The notes: a model not told the origin generated them from the sequence alone. 64,000 nt of DNA from Microbacterium sp. Leaf159 (GCF_001423615.1 NZ_LMOU01000001.1:2744672-2808671), one strand, 5' to 3'. Counted from the first letter of the stretch, positions 26,213-36,103 are shown. Numbers and translations: made by a program.

Positions 26213-26989
26213 CTAACTCGGGGCGATCCCGGCGTGCGGGCTGAGTGCGACGACGTCGCCGATCACGACGACGGCGGGGGATCGCACCTGCCGGGCGGCG
26301 GCGAGGTGGGCGATGGTCCCGAGTGTGCCGACGGTCACCCGCTGGCGCTCACCGAATCCGTCTTCGATGATCGCGACAGGGCAGTCGGCGCCGCGCGCCC
26401 CCGCGGCGAGGATGTGCGCGGAGTGCCCGAGGGTGTTCACGCCCATCAGCAGCACGACGGTGTGGTCGCGCCCTCCGCCCAGCGCCTCGATCTGGTCGTG
26501 GGCGCTGGCGACGGTGAACGTCTCGGCGACGCCGCGCTGGGTCAGGGGGATGCCGGCGAGGCCGGGCACGGCCACGGCGCTCGTGACTCCGGAGATCACG
26601 TCGACAGCGATGCCGGCGGCTTCGCAGAACAGCTGCTCTTCGCGCCCGCGGCCGAAGACGAACGGGTCGCCGCCCTTGAACCGCACCACGCGGCGCCCCT
26701 CCAGGGCGAGCGAGACGAGCAGTTCGTTGATGCCGTCCTGGGGCACAGGGTGGTGGCCGGGGAGCTTGCCGACATCGATGACCTCGGCGTCGATCCGCAC
26801 GCCCTCGTCGGCGAGCTGGGCGAGCACGGCCCGTGCGCCGAGGCGGTCGGCGACGATCACGTCGGCCGCCTGCAGCGCGCGGAGCCCCCGCACGGTCAGC
26901 AGCCCGGCATCACCAGGACCCGCACCGACGAGCGTGACGGTGCCGGGTGCTGTGACGGTGTTGGTGTCGGTGCCGGTGCCGTTCGTCAT
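26213..26989 (-). CDS. cobA: Uroporphyrinogen-III C-methyltransferase
   Basis: 258 residues. The SAM-binding start is VTLVGAGPGDAGLLTVRG. Other conserved SUMT segments are VIVADRLG, RFKGGDPFVFGRG and SGVTSAVAVPGLAGIPLTQRG. It methylates uroporphyrinogen III at C2 and C7 to give precorrin-2, the entry to siroheme and corrinoids. No CysG-type oxidase domain is fused. It is coupled by an ATGA overlap to the upstream CbiX-like gene, which fits siroheme formation for sulfite or nitrite reductase. Confidence 0.93.
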   Translation of the reverse strand: MTNGTGTDTNTVTAPGTVTLVGAGPGDAGLLTVRGLRALQAADVIVADRLGARAVLAQLADEGVRIDAEVIDVGKLPGHHPVPQDGINELLVSLALEGRRVVRFKGGDPFVFGRGREEQLFCEAAGIAVDVISGVTSAVAVPGLAGIPLTQRGVAETFTVASAHDQIEALGGGRDHTVVLLMGVNTLGHSAHILAAGARGADCPVAIIEDGFGERQRVTVGTLGTIAHLAAARQVRSPAVVVIGDVVALSPHAGIAPS

Positions 26990-27726
26990 GGGCGTGCGGC
27001 TTCGGCGATCGGGCCCGTGGTCGAGAGAAGGCGCGCAGACGCCTCGTCGTAGCGGGCGACGACGAGGTCGATCAGCGGCTGCGGCACGATCGTGCCGTCG
27101 AGCAGGGGAGGCGTGATCGTGCGGCCGTCGGCCTGGCCCGCGGTCATGTCGAAGAAGAAGCCTCGGGCGAGCAGATAGGTCGAGACGACCGCTTCGGGAT
27201 GCTGTCGCAGTGCACCGGGCAGGTCTGGCTGACGCGCGGCGAGGTAGGCGAGTTCGACCCGCGCACCGAGTCGGAGCGAGAGCAGCGAGGCCATGGCCTC
27301 GGCGTCGGTCAGCGAGGCCGGGTCACGGGAGCCGGCGACCGCGAGGATCACCGGCTGACGGGAGTCGAGATCGACCGCGGGTGTCTCGGCCGATGCTGCA
27401 GCCAGGCGATCCGCCAGCACCTCGGCGAGACGCGGGTCGGGCCCCATCGGGTCGCTGACCACGGCATCCGCCTTCTTCGCCGCCATGCCGTGCAGGTCGT
27501 GGTGCACGTGGAAGCCGCGCGAGAGCAGCAACGGCACGATCACGACCGGACCCTCGATCGTCGGCAGGAGGTCGGCCGCGTCTGGCTGCTGCACGTCGAC
27601 GAAGGCGCTGCGCACATCGACGTCGGGGAGGGCCGCTGCGACGGCGTCCACCAGATCGGCGATGGCTCGGGCACCCTCGGCATCCGAGGTCCCGTGCGAG
27701 ACGGCGAGCAGGATCGGGCGGCGCAT
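26986..27726 (-). CDS. Sirohydrochlorin chelatase-like protein (CbiX family)
   Basis: 246 residues, two CbiX half-domains in tandem. The first carries the metal-binding SHGT (H11) and a histidine-rich RGFHVHHDLHG; the second has AVAGSRD in place of SHGS, so only one site may be active. It would insert Fe(II) into sirohydrochlorin to make siroheme. The ATG at 27726 lies six bases after a TACAGT hexamer and has no ribosome site, which fits a leaderless mRNA. It heads the cbiX-like/cobA/oxidoreductase operon. Confidence 0.85.
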   Translation of the reverse strand: MRRPILLAVSHGTSDAEGARAIADLVDAVAAALPDVDVRSAFVDVQQPDAADLLPTIEGPVVIVPLLLSRGFHVHHDLHGMAAKKADAVVSDPMGPDPRLAEVLADRLAAASAETPAVDLDSRQPVILAVAGSRDPASLTDAEAMASLLSLRLGARVELAYLAARQPDLPGALRQHPEAVVSTYLLARGFFFDMTAGQADGRTITPPLLDGTIVPQPLIDLVVARYDEASARLLSTTGPIAEAARP

Positions 27727-27732
27727 GCTGAG

Positions 27733-27738
27733 ACTGTA
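27733..27738 (-). promoter_or_regulatory. -10 element of the siroheme operon (leaderless start)
   Basis: TACAGT on the reverse strand, six bases before the ATG at 27726. Transcription would begin at or next to the start codon. The -35 region is weak. Confidence 0.5.
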
Positions 27739-27794
27739 GGCGAGCCGTGTGACGACGGTGTTTCGAGGATCTCGCCTCGAGTCGAGAGCTGATG

Positions 27795-27808
27795 TGCAGT
27801 GCACTGCA
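27795..27808. promoter_or_regulatory. Perfect 14-bp palindrome upstream of the siroheme genes
   Basis: TGCAGTGCACTGCA is a perfect palindrome about 70 bases before the cbiX-like start; a further GTGCAGTGC half follows it directly. It is a candidate operator for a regulator of siroheme or sulfur metabolism. The remaining part of this 112-base gap shows no other structure. Confidence 0.45.
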
Positions 27809-27838
27809 GTGCAGTGCTGACTGGGCGCAGCCGCCCGG

Positions 27839-28555
27839 TCAGGTGGCGGGCGCGGAGCTCCGCCACGTGCGCAGCGCGAGGAGGACATCGGGGTCGAGCC
27901 CCGCCGACTTCGACCATTCCTCGAGATCGAGCGACTCGTACGCGTCGGTGAACGCTGATTCCGGTGTGTGACCGAAGCGCGCCAGCACCGCTCGGCGTTC
28001 CTCGGCGTGCTGCGATCTGCTGCGGAGCGCCTCCATCGCGGCCGCGTTCGCGAATGAGGTCGCGTAGTCGAGCCGCGCGGCCTCGGTGGTCACGTCGAGG
28101 GCGCGCAGCAGCATCATCGTGACGAGACCGGTGCGATCCCATCCGGCCGCGCAGTGGAACAGGATGCCGCCGGGGCGCGCCGTCGCGATCGCCTGCAGCA
28201 CCCCCGCCATGCGATGCGGCAGGTCTGTCAGGTGCGGCACGTAGTAGAGGGGCGTGCCCCAGCGCCCATCGGCCTCGAGCGGCTCCCAGAAGTCGCGTTC
28301 CGCTCCGTCGAGATCCACGGCGATCACGTCGATGTCGCCTGGCGCACCGGGCGTGCGCTCCTCCGGTCGGCGCAGGTCCACCACTGTGGCGATCCCGCGT
28401 TCGCGCAGGAGGTCCCACCCCTCGGGCGATACGAGATCAGGGGCATCGGAGCGGATGAAGACGCCATGCGGGGTGACAGTGCCGTCCTGGCGCTGAAGGC
28501 CCCCGAGGTCGCGCGCGTTCGCGAGGCCGGGGATGTCGAGGGGAGGGTGGCTCAC
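27839..28555 (-). CDS. Tyrosine-protein phosphatase (dual-specificity-like)
   Basis: 238 residues from a GTG at 28555. The catalytic P-loop is HCAAGWDRTG with C135 and R141. The N-terminal IPGLANARDLGGL and RSDAPD segments are typical of the bacterial Y_phosphatase3/MptpB-like family (some also hydrolyse phosphoinositides). It is cytoplasmic with no signal peptide. A TTG at 28600 would extend it by 15 residues, but that would overlap the inverted repeat before dnaK. It is divergent from the chaperone operon. Confidence 0.85.
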   Translation of the reverse strand: MSHPPLDIPGLANARDLGGLQRQDGTVTPHGVFIRSDAPDLVSPEGWDLLRERGIATVVDLRRPEERTPGAPGDIDVIAVDLDGAERDFWEPLEADGRWGTPLYYVPHLTDLPHRMAGVLQAIATARPGGILFHCAAGWDRTGLVTMMLLRALDVTTEAARLDYATSFANAAAMEALRSRSQHAEERRAVLARFGHTPESAFTDAYESLDLEEWSKSAGLDPDVLLALRTWRSSAPAT

Positions 28556-28598
28556 GCGGGGATTCTTGCACGGCGGCCTGATTCCGCACCCGGAATCC

Positions 28599-28625
28599 AA
28601 AGTTGAGCCAGTTCATATCAACTTT
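28599..28625. promoter_or_regulatory. Inverted repeat in the phosphatase/dnaK divergent region
   Basis: AAAGTTGA at 28599-28606 and TCAACTTT at 28618-28625 form perfect 8-bp arms 11 bases apart. It lies just upstream of the dnaK -35. Arm sequence and spacing differ from HAIR (CTTGAGT-N7-ACTCAAG), so a different regulator or the phosphatase gene may be its client. Confidence 0.5.
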
Positions 28626-28627
28626 GT

Positions 28628-28656
28628 TTGACAGCATCCGGAGGTCGGAGTACAGT
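28628..28656 (+). promoter_or_regulatory. dnaK operon promoter
   Basis: TTGACA at 28628 and TACAGT at 28651 with a 17-bp spacer, a near-consensus housekeeping-sigma promoter. The HAIR operator overlaps the -10 and the start site, so HspR would block it sterically. Confidence 0.85.
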
Positions 28657-28675
28657 TGAGTCATCGCGACTCAGG
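28655..28675 (+). promoter_or_regulatory. HAIR operator (HspR binding site)
   Basis: GTTGAGT-CATCGCG-ACTCAGG matches the HAIR consensus CTTGAGT-N7-ACTCAAG at 12 of 14 arm positions. hspR is the fourth gene of the operon, giving the classical DnaK/HspR feedback loop. Confidence 0.88.
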
Positions 28676-28734
28676 TTTGCCTGATCGCCCCGGATTTCCA
28701 GACCACATCAACCTCAGCAACAAAGGAGAATCAC

Positions 28735-30597
<1,863 letters not shown>

Positions 30598-30599
30598 TC

Positions 30600-31241
30600 A
30601 TGACGGACAAGAACTTCGAAGGTGACGACGAGGTTCGCAGCGAGGGGTCGGATGCTCAGGCATCCGGCCCCGCGCCGCAGAACCCCGACTCGCGCGAGGC
30701 CGCGGCCGCGGAAGGATCCGACGAGACGCCGGTCGACGGTGCACCCGACGATCTGACGGTCGACGACATCCTCGGCGCCACCCAGACCGGCGAGGCCGCG
30801 GCAGAGGATGCCGTGCTCGCCGACCTGGAGTCGACGCTGCTGAACGACCTCAAGCGCCTCCAGGCCGAGTACGCCAACTACCGCCGCCGCACCGAAGAGC
30901 AGCGCCAGGTCGAGATCGAGCGCGCGAAGGGCGAGGCCGCCAAGGGCCTCATCCCCGTGCTCGACGATCTCGACCGCGCCGCCCAGCACGGTGACCTGGT
31001 CGAGGGCACACCCTTCGCCGTCATCGCCGGCAAGGTGCGCACGGTGGTCGAGCGGCTCGGTGTCGTCTCGTACGGCGAGAAGGGCGAGGAATTCGACCCG
31101 CAGCGCCACGAGGCGATCTTCCAGCAGCCCACGCCGGGCGCCGACAAGACCACGGTGCTCGAGGTCGTCGAGGTGGGTTACCGCCTCGGTGACGTCGAGC
31201 TGCGTCCCGCGAAGGTCGTCGTCGCCGTACCCGCAGAGTAG
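30600..31241 (+). CDS. grpE: Nucleotide exchange factor GrpE
   Basis: 213 residues. An acidic, disordered N-terminus of about 75 residues precedes the long helix (LKRLQAEYANYRRRTEEQRQ) and the beta-wing domain ending in GYRLGDVELRPAKVVVAVP. It exchanges ADP for ATP on DnaK. The ATG lies two bases after the dnaK stop, so translation is probably coupled. Confidence 0.95.
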   Translation: MTDKNFEGDDEVRSEGSDAQASGPAPQNPDSREAAAAEGSDETPVDGAPDDLTVDDILGATQTGEAAAEDAVLADLESTLLNDLKRLQAEYANYRRRTEEQRQVEIERAKGEAAKGLIPVLDDLDRAAQHGDLVEGTPFAVIAGKVRTVVERLGVVSYGEKGEEFDPQRHEAIFQQPTPGADKTTVLEVVEVGYRLGDVELRPAKVVVAVPAE

Positions 31242-31248
31242 GTGATCG

Positions 31249-32238
31249 ATGGCTAGCCAGGACTGGTTCGACAAGGACTTCTACAAGACCCTCGGGGTCT
31301 CGAAAGACGTCAGCGACGCCGATCTCAAGAAGACGTACCGAAAGCTCGCTCGCAAGTACCACCCCGACTCCAATCAGGGTGACGAGAAGGCCGAGGCGAA
31401 GTTCAAAGAGGTCAGCGAGGCGTACTCGGTGCTCTCTGACGCGGAACAGCGCAAGGAGTACGACGAGATCCGCGCGATGGGCTCGGGCGCACGCTTCACG
31501 GCGGGCGGCACGGGCGCAGGCGGCTTCGAAGACGTCTTCAGCCGGTTCGGGCAGCAGGGGCGCGGGCAGCAGCAGTCCGCCGACTTCGAGGACATCTTCG
31601 CGATGTTCAATCAGGGTCAGGGCGGCTCGTTCGGCTCCGGTCGGTTCGGGCAGACGTCCGGCGGGTACCGAGGCTTCGGAGGCCCCCAGAAGGGCGCCGA
31701 CGTCACGGCGCGCACCACGCTCGACTTCGCCACCGCCGTGCAGGGCGAGACGATCAGCCTGCAGGGCGACGACGGCAAGCCGTTCAAGGTGAAGATCCCC
31801 GCCGGTGTCGCCGACGGTCAGAAGATCAGGCTCCGCGGACGCGGCCGCCCCTCGCCCGACGGTGGGGAGAACGGCGACGTCGTGGTGCAGATCGCGGTAC
31901 GACCGCATCCGGTGTTCACCCGTGAAGGGCTGAACCTCCGCGTGGTCGTGCCGGTGACGTTCACCGAGGCCGCGCTCGGCGCGACCATCGAGGTTCCGAC
32001 GCTCGGCGGCGACACGGTCAAGCTGCGCGTCGCCCCCGGCACCCCATCAGGACGCGTGCTGCGCGTCAAGGGACGCGGCGTGACCACAGCGAAGGGCACG
32101 GGCGATCTGCTCGCCGAGCTGCAGATCGCGGTGCCGTCGCACCTCGACGAGGCCGCTCGCGAGGCGCTGGAGAAGTTCCAGTCCCTCGAACCCGCCGAGA
32201 ACCCGCGGGCAGACCTCATGGCCAAGGCCCGACGGTAG
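31249..32238 (+). CDS. dnaJ: DnaJ/CbpA-type Hsp40 co-chaperone without zinc finger
   Basis: 329 residues. The J domain (about 9-75) carries the HPD motif in RKYHPDSNQ. A Gly/Phe/Gln-rich region follows (about 88-145), then two DnaJ_C beta domains. There is no CxxCxGxG zinc-finger region and no cysteine in the whole protein, so the architecture is CbpA-like (class B). It stimulates DnaK ATPase and delivers substrates. It is the operon-encoded DnaJ, as often in actinobacteria, where a second zinc-finger DnaJ is encoded elsewhere. Confidence 0.92.
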   Translation: MASQDWFDKDFYKTLGVSKDVSDADLKKTYRKLARKYHPDSNQGDEKAEAKFKEVSEAYSVLSDAEQRKEYDEIRAMGSGARFTAGGTGAGGFEDVFSRFGQQGRGQQQSADFEDIFAMFNQGQGGSFGSGRFGQTSGGYRGFGGPQKGADVTARTTLDFATAVQGETISLQGDDGKPFKVKIPAGVADGQKIRLRGRGRPSPDGGENGDVVVQIAVRPHPVFTREGLNLRVVVPVTFTEAALGATIEVPTLGGDTVKLRVAPGTPSGRVLRVKGRGVTTAKGTGDLLAELQIAVPSHLDEAAREALEKFQSLEPAENPRADLMAKARR

Positions 32239-32297
32239 AGAAACCGCGATGAGAACGATGATGACGAACGCGAACACCGAGGAAGAGGTGATCCACA

Positions 32298-32729
32298 GTG
32301 GCTGACCAGCGCATGGATGCCGACACCCCGGTGTTCGCGATCGCCGTCGCCGCCGAACTCTCGGGAATGCACCCGCAGACTCTGCGACAGTATGACCGCA
32401 TCGGACTCGTGGTGCCCGGTCGCACATCCGGCGGCTCGCGCCGCTACTCCACCCGCAACATCGAGCAGCTCCGCGAGGTCGCCCAGCTGTCTTCCGAAGG
32501 CATGAGCCTTCCGGCCATCGCGCGACTCCTCGATCTGGAGGATGAGAACCGGATGCTGCGGCGCCGCGTCGTGGAACTCGATGCCGCCCTGCGAGCCGAG
32601 CGAGAGAGTCGCCCCGGTGTCCGTGTGTTCGCCGCCGGTGCATCGGGTGTCATCCCGATGCCGAACGGCCGCCGCATGCGCCGCTCTGCCGAGGTCGTCC
32701 TCTGGCATCCGGGTGGCGGAAGGGACTGA
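32298..32729 (+). CDS. hspR: Heat shock repressor HspR (MerR family)
   Basis: 143 residues. The MerR winged helix is residues 11-75 (FAIAVAAELSGMHPQTLRQY, then DRIGLVVPGRTSGGSRRYS), followed by a short coiled coil (ENRMLRRRVVELDAALRAE) and a basic tail. It starts with GTG at 32298 after a GAAGAGGTG. HspR binds HAIR sites, with DnaK as co-repressor; the HAIR upstream of dnaK is the obvious target. Confidence 0.94.
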   Translation: MADQRMDADTPVFAIAVAAELSGMHPQTLRQYDRIGLVVPGRTSGGSRRYSTRNIEQLREVAQLSSEGMSLPAIARLLDLEDENRMLRRRVVELDAALRAERESRPGVRVFAAGASGVIPMPNGRRMRRSAEVVLWHPGGGRD

Positions 32730-32747
32730 CCTCCCGCTCGACTGCAG

Positions 32748-33071
32748 CTAAGACGACCGCCACACCTTCGTTGCGAGGTTCGAGACCTCTTTGTCGAGGG
32801 CGTCGAATCGATGGTCGAGTATGTCGATGCGACCGTTCAGATGCGCATCGAGCGCTTCGATCTGGCCGGACAGTTTTCCATCGAGCGCTTCGATCTGGCC
32901 GGACAGCCTTCCGTCGAGCGCTTCGATCTTGCCGGTCAGTGTTCCCTCGAGGCGGCCGATCTCGGCGCGCACCACCCTGCCGAAATGGGTCGTCACGAGG
33001 GTGAAGCCGCCCAGGAGCGCGGCGCCGAACACCCCTATGAGCGTCCAGACCTGAGGCTCGTTCATCGTCAT
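32748..33071 (-). CDS. Small membrane-anchored coiled-coil protein with 11-residue repeats
   Basis: 107 residues. One N-terminal membrane helix (about 10-28, WTLIGVFGAALLGGFTLV) is followed by a helical rod built of hendecads of the form IEALDGxLSGQ, three nearly identical and two diverged. Periodic Ile/Leu at positions of an 11-residue repeat predict a coiled coil. It resembles small XhlA-like or phage-type membrane anchors in layout only; no function can be given. The start ATG at 33071 has GGATGGAG before it; a second ATG lies two codons later. It converges with hspR. Confidence 0.7.
   Translation of the reverse strand: MTMNEPQVWTLIGVFGAALLGGFTLVTTHFGRVVRAEIGRLEGTLTGKIEALDGRLSGQIEALDGKLSGQIEALDAHLNGRIDILDHRFDALDKEVSNLATKVWRSS
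32848..32946 (-). repeat. Three tandem 33-bp repeats in the coiled-coil gene
   Basis: Units begin at 32848, 32881 and 32914, each 33 bp and starting TCGAGCGCTTCGATCT on the plus strand. DNA identity is high (26 of 33 or more), so the duplication is recent. Each unit encodes one 11-residue coiled-coil repeat, so copy-number change would lengthen the rod without a frameshift. Confidence 0.9.
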
Positions 33072-33239
33072 GACTCCATCCTGTGAGCGTGGCGCCAGAA
33101 TGGCAGTGTTGTGTCGTCCGACACCTTCTGCCCGCGCCCGATCCCGCGGTTCTGAGGACAGCTCGAGCGCGATGCGGGATGGTGCAGGAGGGGTCGGCGC
33201 ACCCGCGCATCCATTCGCGCGCGGTATCGTTGCGACACG

Positions 33240-34655
33240 ATGAGGATCACGCGTCGCACACTGCTGATCGGCGCCGGAGCCGGTGTCCTGGGAGTCCTGT
33301 TGGCCTCCTGCACGCCCGAGCCGGCGCCGTCGCCCACGCCCGACCGCTCGCCGACCCCGAAGCCGACGAGCGACGCGATCACCCCGGCGGCGTTCGCCCG
33401 CAGCTCGTGGTCGACCGACCCCTTCGCGCTGGGAGCTGCGAGCTTCACGCCGGTGGGCACCCAGGCGACCGCCCGCGACGCGCTGGCCGAGCCGATCGAT
33501 GACCGCCTGTTCCTGTCGGGCGAGGCGACCGACTCGGAGGCTCCCGGCACGATGGCCGCCGCGCTCCGCTCGGGTGAACGGGCTGCCGAGCAGCTCCTGC
33601 GTGCGGCAGACGCGGGTGAACGCGTCGCGGTCATCGGCGCGGGACTCGCCGGTGCGACCGCCGCCTCGCGACTCGTCGCCGACGGGCTGCAGGTCACCGT
33701 CTTCGAGGCGCGCGACCGTGTCGGGGGCCGCATCCACTCGGTCGTCGACGACAAGGCGTGGCCGTTCCCGGCGCAGCTCGGAGGCTGGCTCTTCGTCGCC
33801 TCCGACAACGCTCTGCTCGACTCCCTGAACGCGCTCGACATCCGCACCGCGCCGATCGCCGGATCGCTGTGGCGATCGAGCGAGGGCGACGTCGGCGCGG
33901 TGTCCGCCGAGCCCGTGCAGGCCGCCATCGCCACGGCCCAGCAGGGGCTGACCGACACGTCGCTCGAGGATGCGCTCACCGCGGCCGGCGCCGATCCGAC
34001 CGAACCCGGGCTCGCGGCCCTGCTCGCCTCGATCGCCGCATCGTCCGGGGCCGACGCCGACGAGGCGTCGACCTGGTTCCCGCCGATCCTCCCCGCCGAC
34101 GAGTACACCGCACCTCTCGCCGATCTGACCCCCGTCGTCGAGGGCCTGCTCGAGGGCGCCAAGCTGAGCCTGTCGTCGCCGGTCAGTCGGGTCGCGTACG
34201 ACGAGGCCGGGGTCAGCCTCGGCATCGCCTCGGGAGAATCGCTGTCGTTCGACCGGGTGCTCATCACGGTGCCGCTCGGCGTGCTCAAGAGCGAGGGGCT
34301 GCAGTTCGCCCCGGCGCTGCCGTTCGGCCACCGCGGCGCGATCGACGACCTGGGCATGGGGCGCATCGAGACCGTGTGGCTGCGCTTCGACGATCCGCTC
34401 ATCGCGGCGACCCCGCCGGCGGAGGGCGAGACGGAGGGCGAGACGGATGCCGCCGCCGAACCCGCGATCTGGCATGTCGTCGGCGGCGACGTGTCGATCC
34501 GCACCTGGATCAACCTCGCTCCGGCGACCGGCGAGAACATCGTGGTGGGCCTCGTCGGGGGAGATGCGGCGGCGGACTTCGCCGAGCTCGACGACCAGAA
34601 AGCGCTGGAGGCGGCCATCGCGTCGCTCGCGCCGTTCCTGACGGCGCCTGCCTGA
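33240..34655 (+). CDS. Flavin amine oxidase-like lipoprotein with apparently circularly permuted domain order
   Basis: 471 residues. A twin-arginine-like signal (TRRTLLIG) ends in lipobox LASC with C24, followed by a Pro/Ser/Thr linker to about 45. Residues 57-120 (W-STDPFALGAASF ... RLFLSGEATDSEAPGT ... SGERAAEQL) match what is normally the C-terminal FAD-binding end of monoamine oxidases. Only then comes the usual N-terminal Rossmann motif VAVIGAGLAGATAA (129-142) and E156-ARDRVGGRIHS. The protein ends where that C-terminal block would usually begin. All FAD motifs are thus present in permuted order. Substrate unknown; oxidation of an amine outside the membrane is possible. Confidence 0.8.
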   Translation: MRITRRTLLIGAGAGVLGVLLASCTPEPAPSPTPDRSPTPKPTSDAITPAAFARSSWSTDPFALGAASFTPVGTQATARDALAEPIDDRLFLSGEATDSEAPGTMAAALRSGERAAEQLLRAADAGERVAVIGAGLAGATAASRLVADGLQVTVFEARDRVGGRIHSVVDDKAWPFPAQLGGWLFVASDNALLDSLNALDIRTAPIAGSLWRSSEGDVGAVSAEPVQAAIATAQQGLTDTSLEDALTAAGADPTEPGLAALLASIAASSGADADEASTWFPPILPADEYTAPLADLTPVVEGLLEGAKLSLSSPVSRVAYDEAGVSLGIASGESLSFDRVLITVPLGVLKSEGLQFAPALPFGHRGAIDDLGMGRIETVWLRFDDPLIAATPPAEGETEGETDAAAEPAIWHVVGGDVSIRTWINLAPATGENIVVGLVGGDAAADFAELDDQKALEAAIASLAPFLTAPA

Positions 34656-34714
34656 CCGGCATCCCGGCACGCCGGCGGGCCCCGGCTCAGACCTCAGTTC
34701 TCAGACCGGAGCCC

Positions 34715-35359
34715 TCAGACCTCGGGGCGCTCGTGCCCTCGCCGTCGCATCCTGCTGACGAGCACGATCACGGTGGCGACCAGCGCGAAGATCGCGAGCG
34801 CGATGCCGCTGGTGATCAGGAACTCCGGGGGGCCCGACACCTGCCGCGGGTCGAGGAAGTAATACGGATACCAGCCCACCGAGGGGCCGCGCCACAGTGT
34901 CACACCACCCCAGGCGAGCGGGAACGCGAGCGCCGTCGGCACCACCCACCACGGCACTCCGCGATGCCCCGGCGTGAGCACCCAGGCCAGCGCCGTGCAC
35001 GCGGGCAGCCAGAAGTGCAGCACCTGATCCGACCACGGCACGTCGACCCGGATGCCGCGGAGACCTGCCTGCCAGACGATCAGCGCGAAAGCGAGTCCGG
35101 CGGTGATCGTCCAGGTGAGCACGAGAGCCAGCGATACGGTGAACCACCGCGGATCGGTCGCGCGGATGAAGGCCAGCACCGCTCCGATCAGCAGCACCAC
35201 GACGAGTGCGCAGTTGGACTGCACGGTCAGATAGGCGAAGAAGTTCTCGCCGGCGATGGTCCGCGAGCTCAGCCCCCAGAACAGCCGGTGCACGAGTGCG
35301 ACCGTGCAGACGGTGGCCGTGGCCAGGCGCAGCACGCCGAAGAGCGATCGTGCCCTCAC
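34715..35359 (-). CDS. Pr6Pr family membrane protein
   Basis: 214 residues from a GTG at 35359, with GAAGG upstream. Six membrane segments, with the family motif NFFAYLTVQSN at about 39-49 near the end of the first loop, and YPYYFLDP in the last loop. Pr6Pr (FAR-17a/AIG1-like) proteins have six helices; bacterial members are uncharacterised, while eukaryotic relatives are lipid hydrolases. Ends in a basic tail. Confidence 0.8.
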   Translation of the reverse strand: MRARSLFGVLRLATATVCTVALVHRLFWGLSSRTIAGENFFAYLTVQSNCALVVVLLIGAVLAFIRATDPRWFTVSLALVLTWTITAGLAFALIVWQAGLRGIRVDVPWSDQVLHFWLPACTALAWVLTPGHRGVPWWVVPTALAFPLAWGGVTLWRGPSVGWYPYYFLDPRQVSGPPEFLITSGIALAIFALVATVIVLVSRMRRRGHERPEV

Positions 35360-35477
35360 CTTCGCCCCTGCCCCTTCCCGGCTGCGCCCATCGTCGTCCC
35401 GAGCGCGAACCGCGCCATCCGGCGAGTCTACGGAAGCCCGCGGGTGCGGGGGCTGCGGCGACCCGCATTCAGGAGAT

Positions 35478-35499
35478 GGAAAAGTGCTCTTCCTAGCGT
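35478..35499 (+). promoter_or_regulatory. Inverted repeat abutting a -10 box upstream of the DoxX gene
   Basis: GGAAAAGTGCTCTTCC (arms match at six of seven positions) ends directly at TAGCGT, a possible -10, 66 bases before the DoxX start. A repressor bound here would cover the promoter. The rest of this 206-base gap shows no clear element. Confidence 0.4.
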
Positions 35500-35565
35500 G
35501 AGAGCAGGGATCGACCCTGCTCCGCGCCTGGCGCGCGGTGTCCTGCCACGAAGGAACATCTCCTC

Positions 35566-36006
35566 ATGACGAACACCACCGCCCCCTCTGCCGCCACCTC
35601 GCTCGGACTCCTCGTCCTTCGCGTCGTGGTCGGCGCTGTCTTCGCCGCTCATGGAGCGCAGAAGATCTTCGAATACACGATCCCCGGAACCATCGGCAGC
35701 TTCGCCGGCATGGGGGTGCCTCTGCCCGAGATCGCCGCACCCGTCGTCGCGTTCATCGAGCTGATCGGCGGAATCCTGCTGGCGCTCGGCCTCTTCACGC
35801 GCCCCGTCGGCATCCTGCTCGCCGTCGACATGGTCGTGGCACTGTTCGCCGTGCACCTTCCCGCCGGCCTCTGGGTCGGCGAGGGCGGCTACGAGTTCGT
35901 CGCGGTGCTCGGCGTCGCCGCGCTCGCGCTGGCGTTCACCGGCGCCGGGCGCTTCTCGCTCGACGGCGCGTTCCTGCGCGGTCGCGTGCCGGCCTGGCTC
36001 AGCTGA
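35566..36006 (+). CDS. DoxX family membrane protein
   Basis: 146 residues, four membrane segments. The DoxX signature is the early LRVVVGAVFAAHGAQKIF and GGILLALGLFTRPVGILLAV. DoxX proteins are small membrane partners in quinol or thiol redox processes; in mycobacteria one forms a complex with superoxide dismutase and a sulfurtransferase. AAGGAAC lies ahead of the ATG. It stands alone with its own promoter. Confidence 0.87.
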   Translation: MTNTTAPSAATSLGLLVLRVVVGAVFAAHGAQKIFEYTIPGTIGSFAGMGVPLPEIAAPVVAFIELIGGILLALGLFTRPVGILLAVDMVVALFAVHLPAGLWVGEGGYEFVAVLGVAALALAFTGAGRFSLDGAFLRGRVPAWLS

Positions 36007-36084
36007 CTGCGAGGCCGTGCTCAGCGAAAGCCGAGAGGGGGAGCGTCGTCGCGGCGCTCCCTCTGCTGTCTCACCCGTGTGTAT

Positions 36085-36103
36085 CCTGTCAACAGTTAAC
36101 AGG
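36085..36103. promoter_or_regulatory. GntR autoregulatory operator
   Basis: CCTGTCAACAGTTAACAGG is a 19-bp quasi-palindrome of form CCTGTnAACnGTTnACAGG. It overlaps TATCCT (36082-36087), a likely -10, and ends nine bases before the GTG. Its core resembles the palindrome in front of the transporter operon. Confidence 0.7.

Noticed and set aside
28599..28625. Second HAIR element
   Set aside because: Arms read AAAGTTGA/TCAACTTT with an 11-base gap, not CTTGAGT-N7-ACTCAAG.
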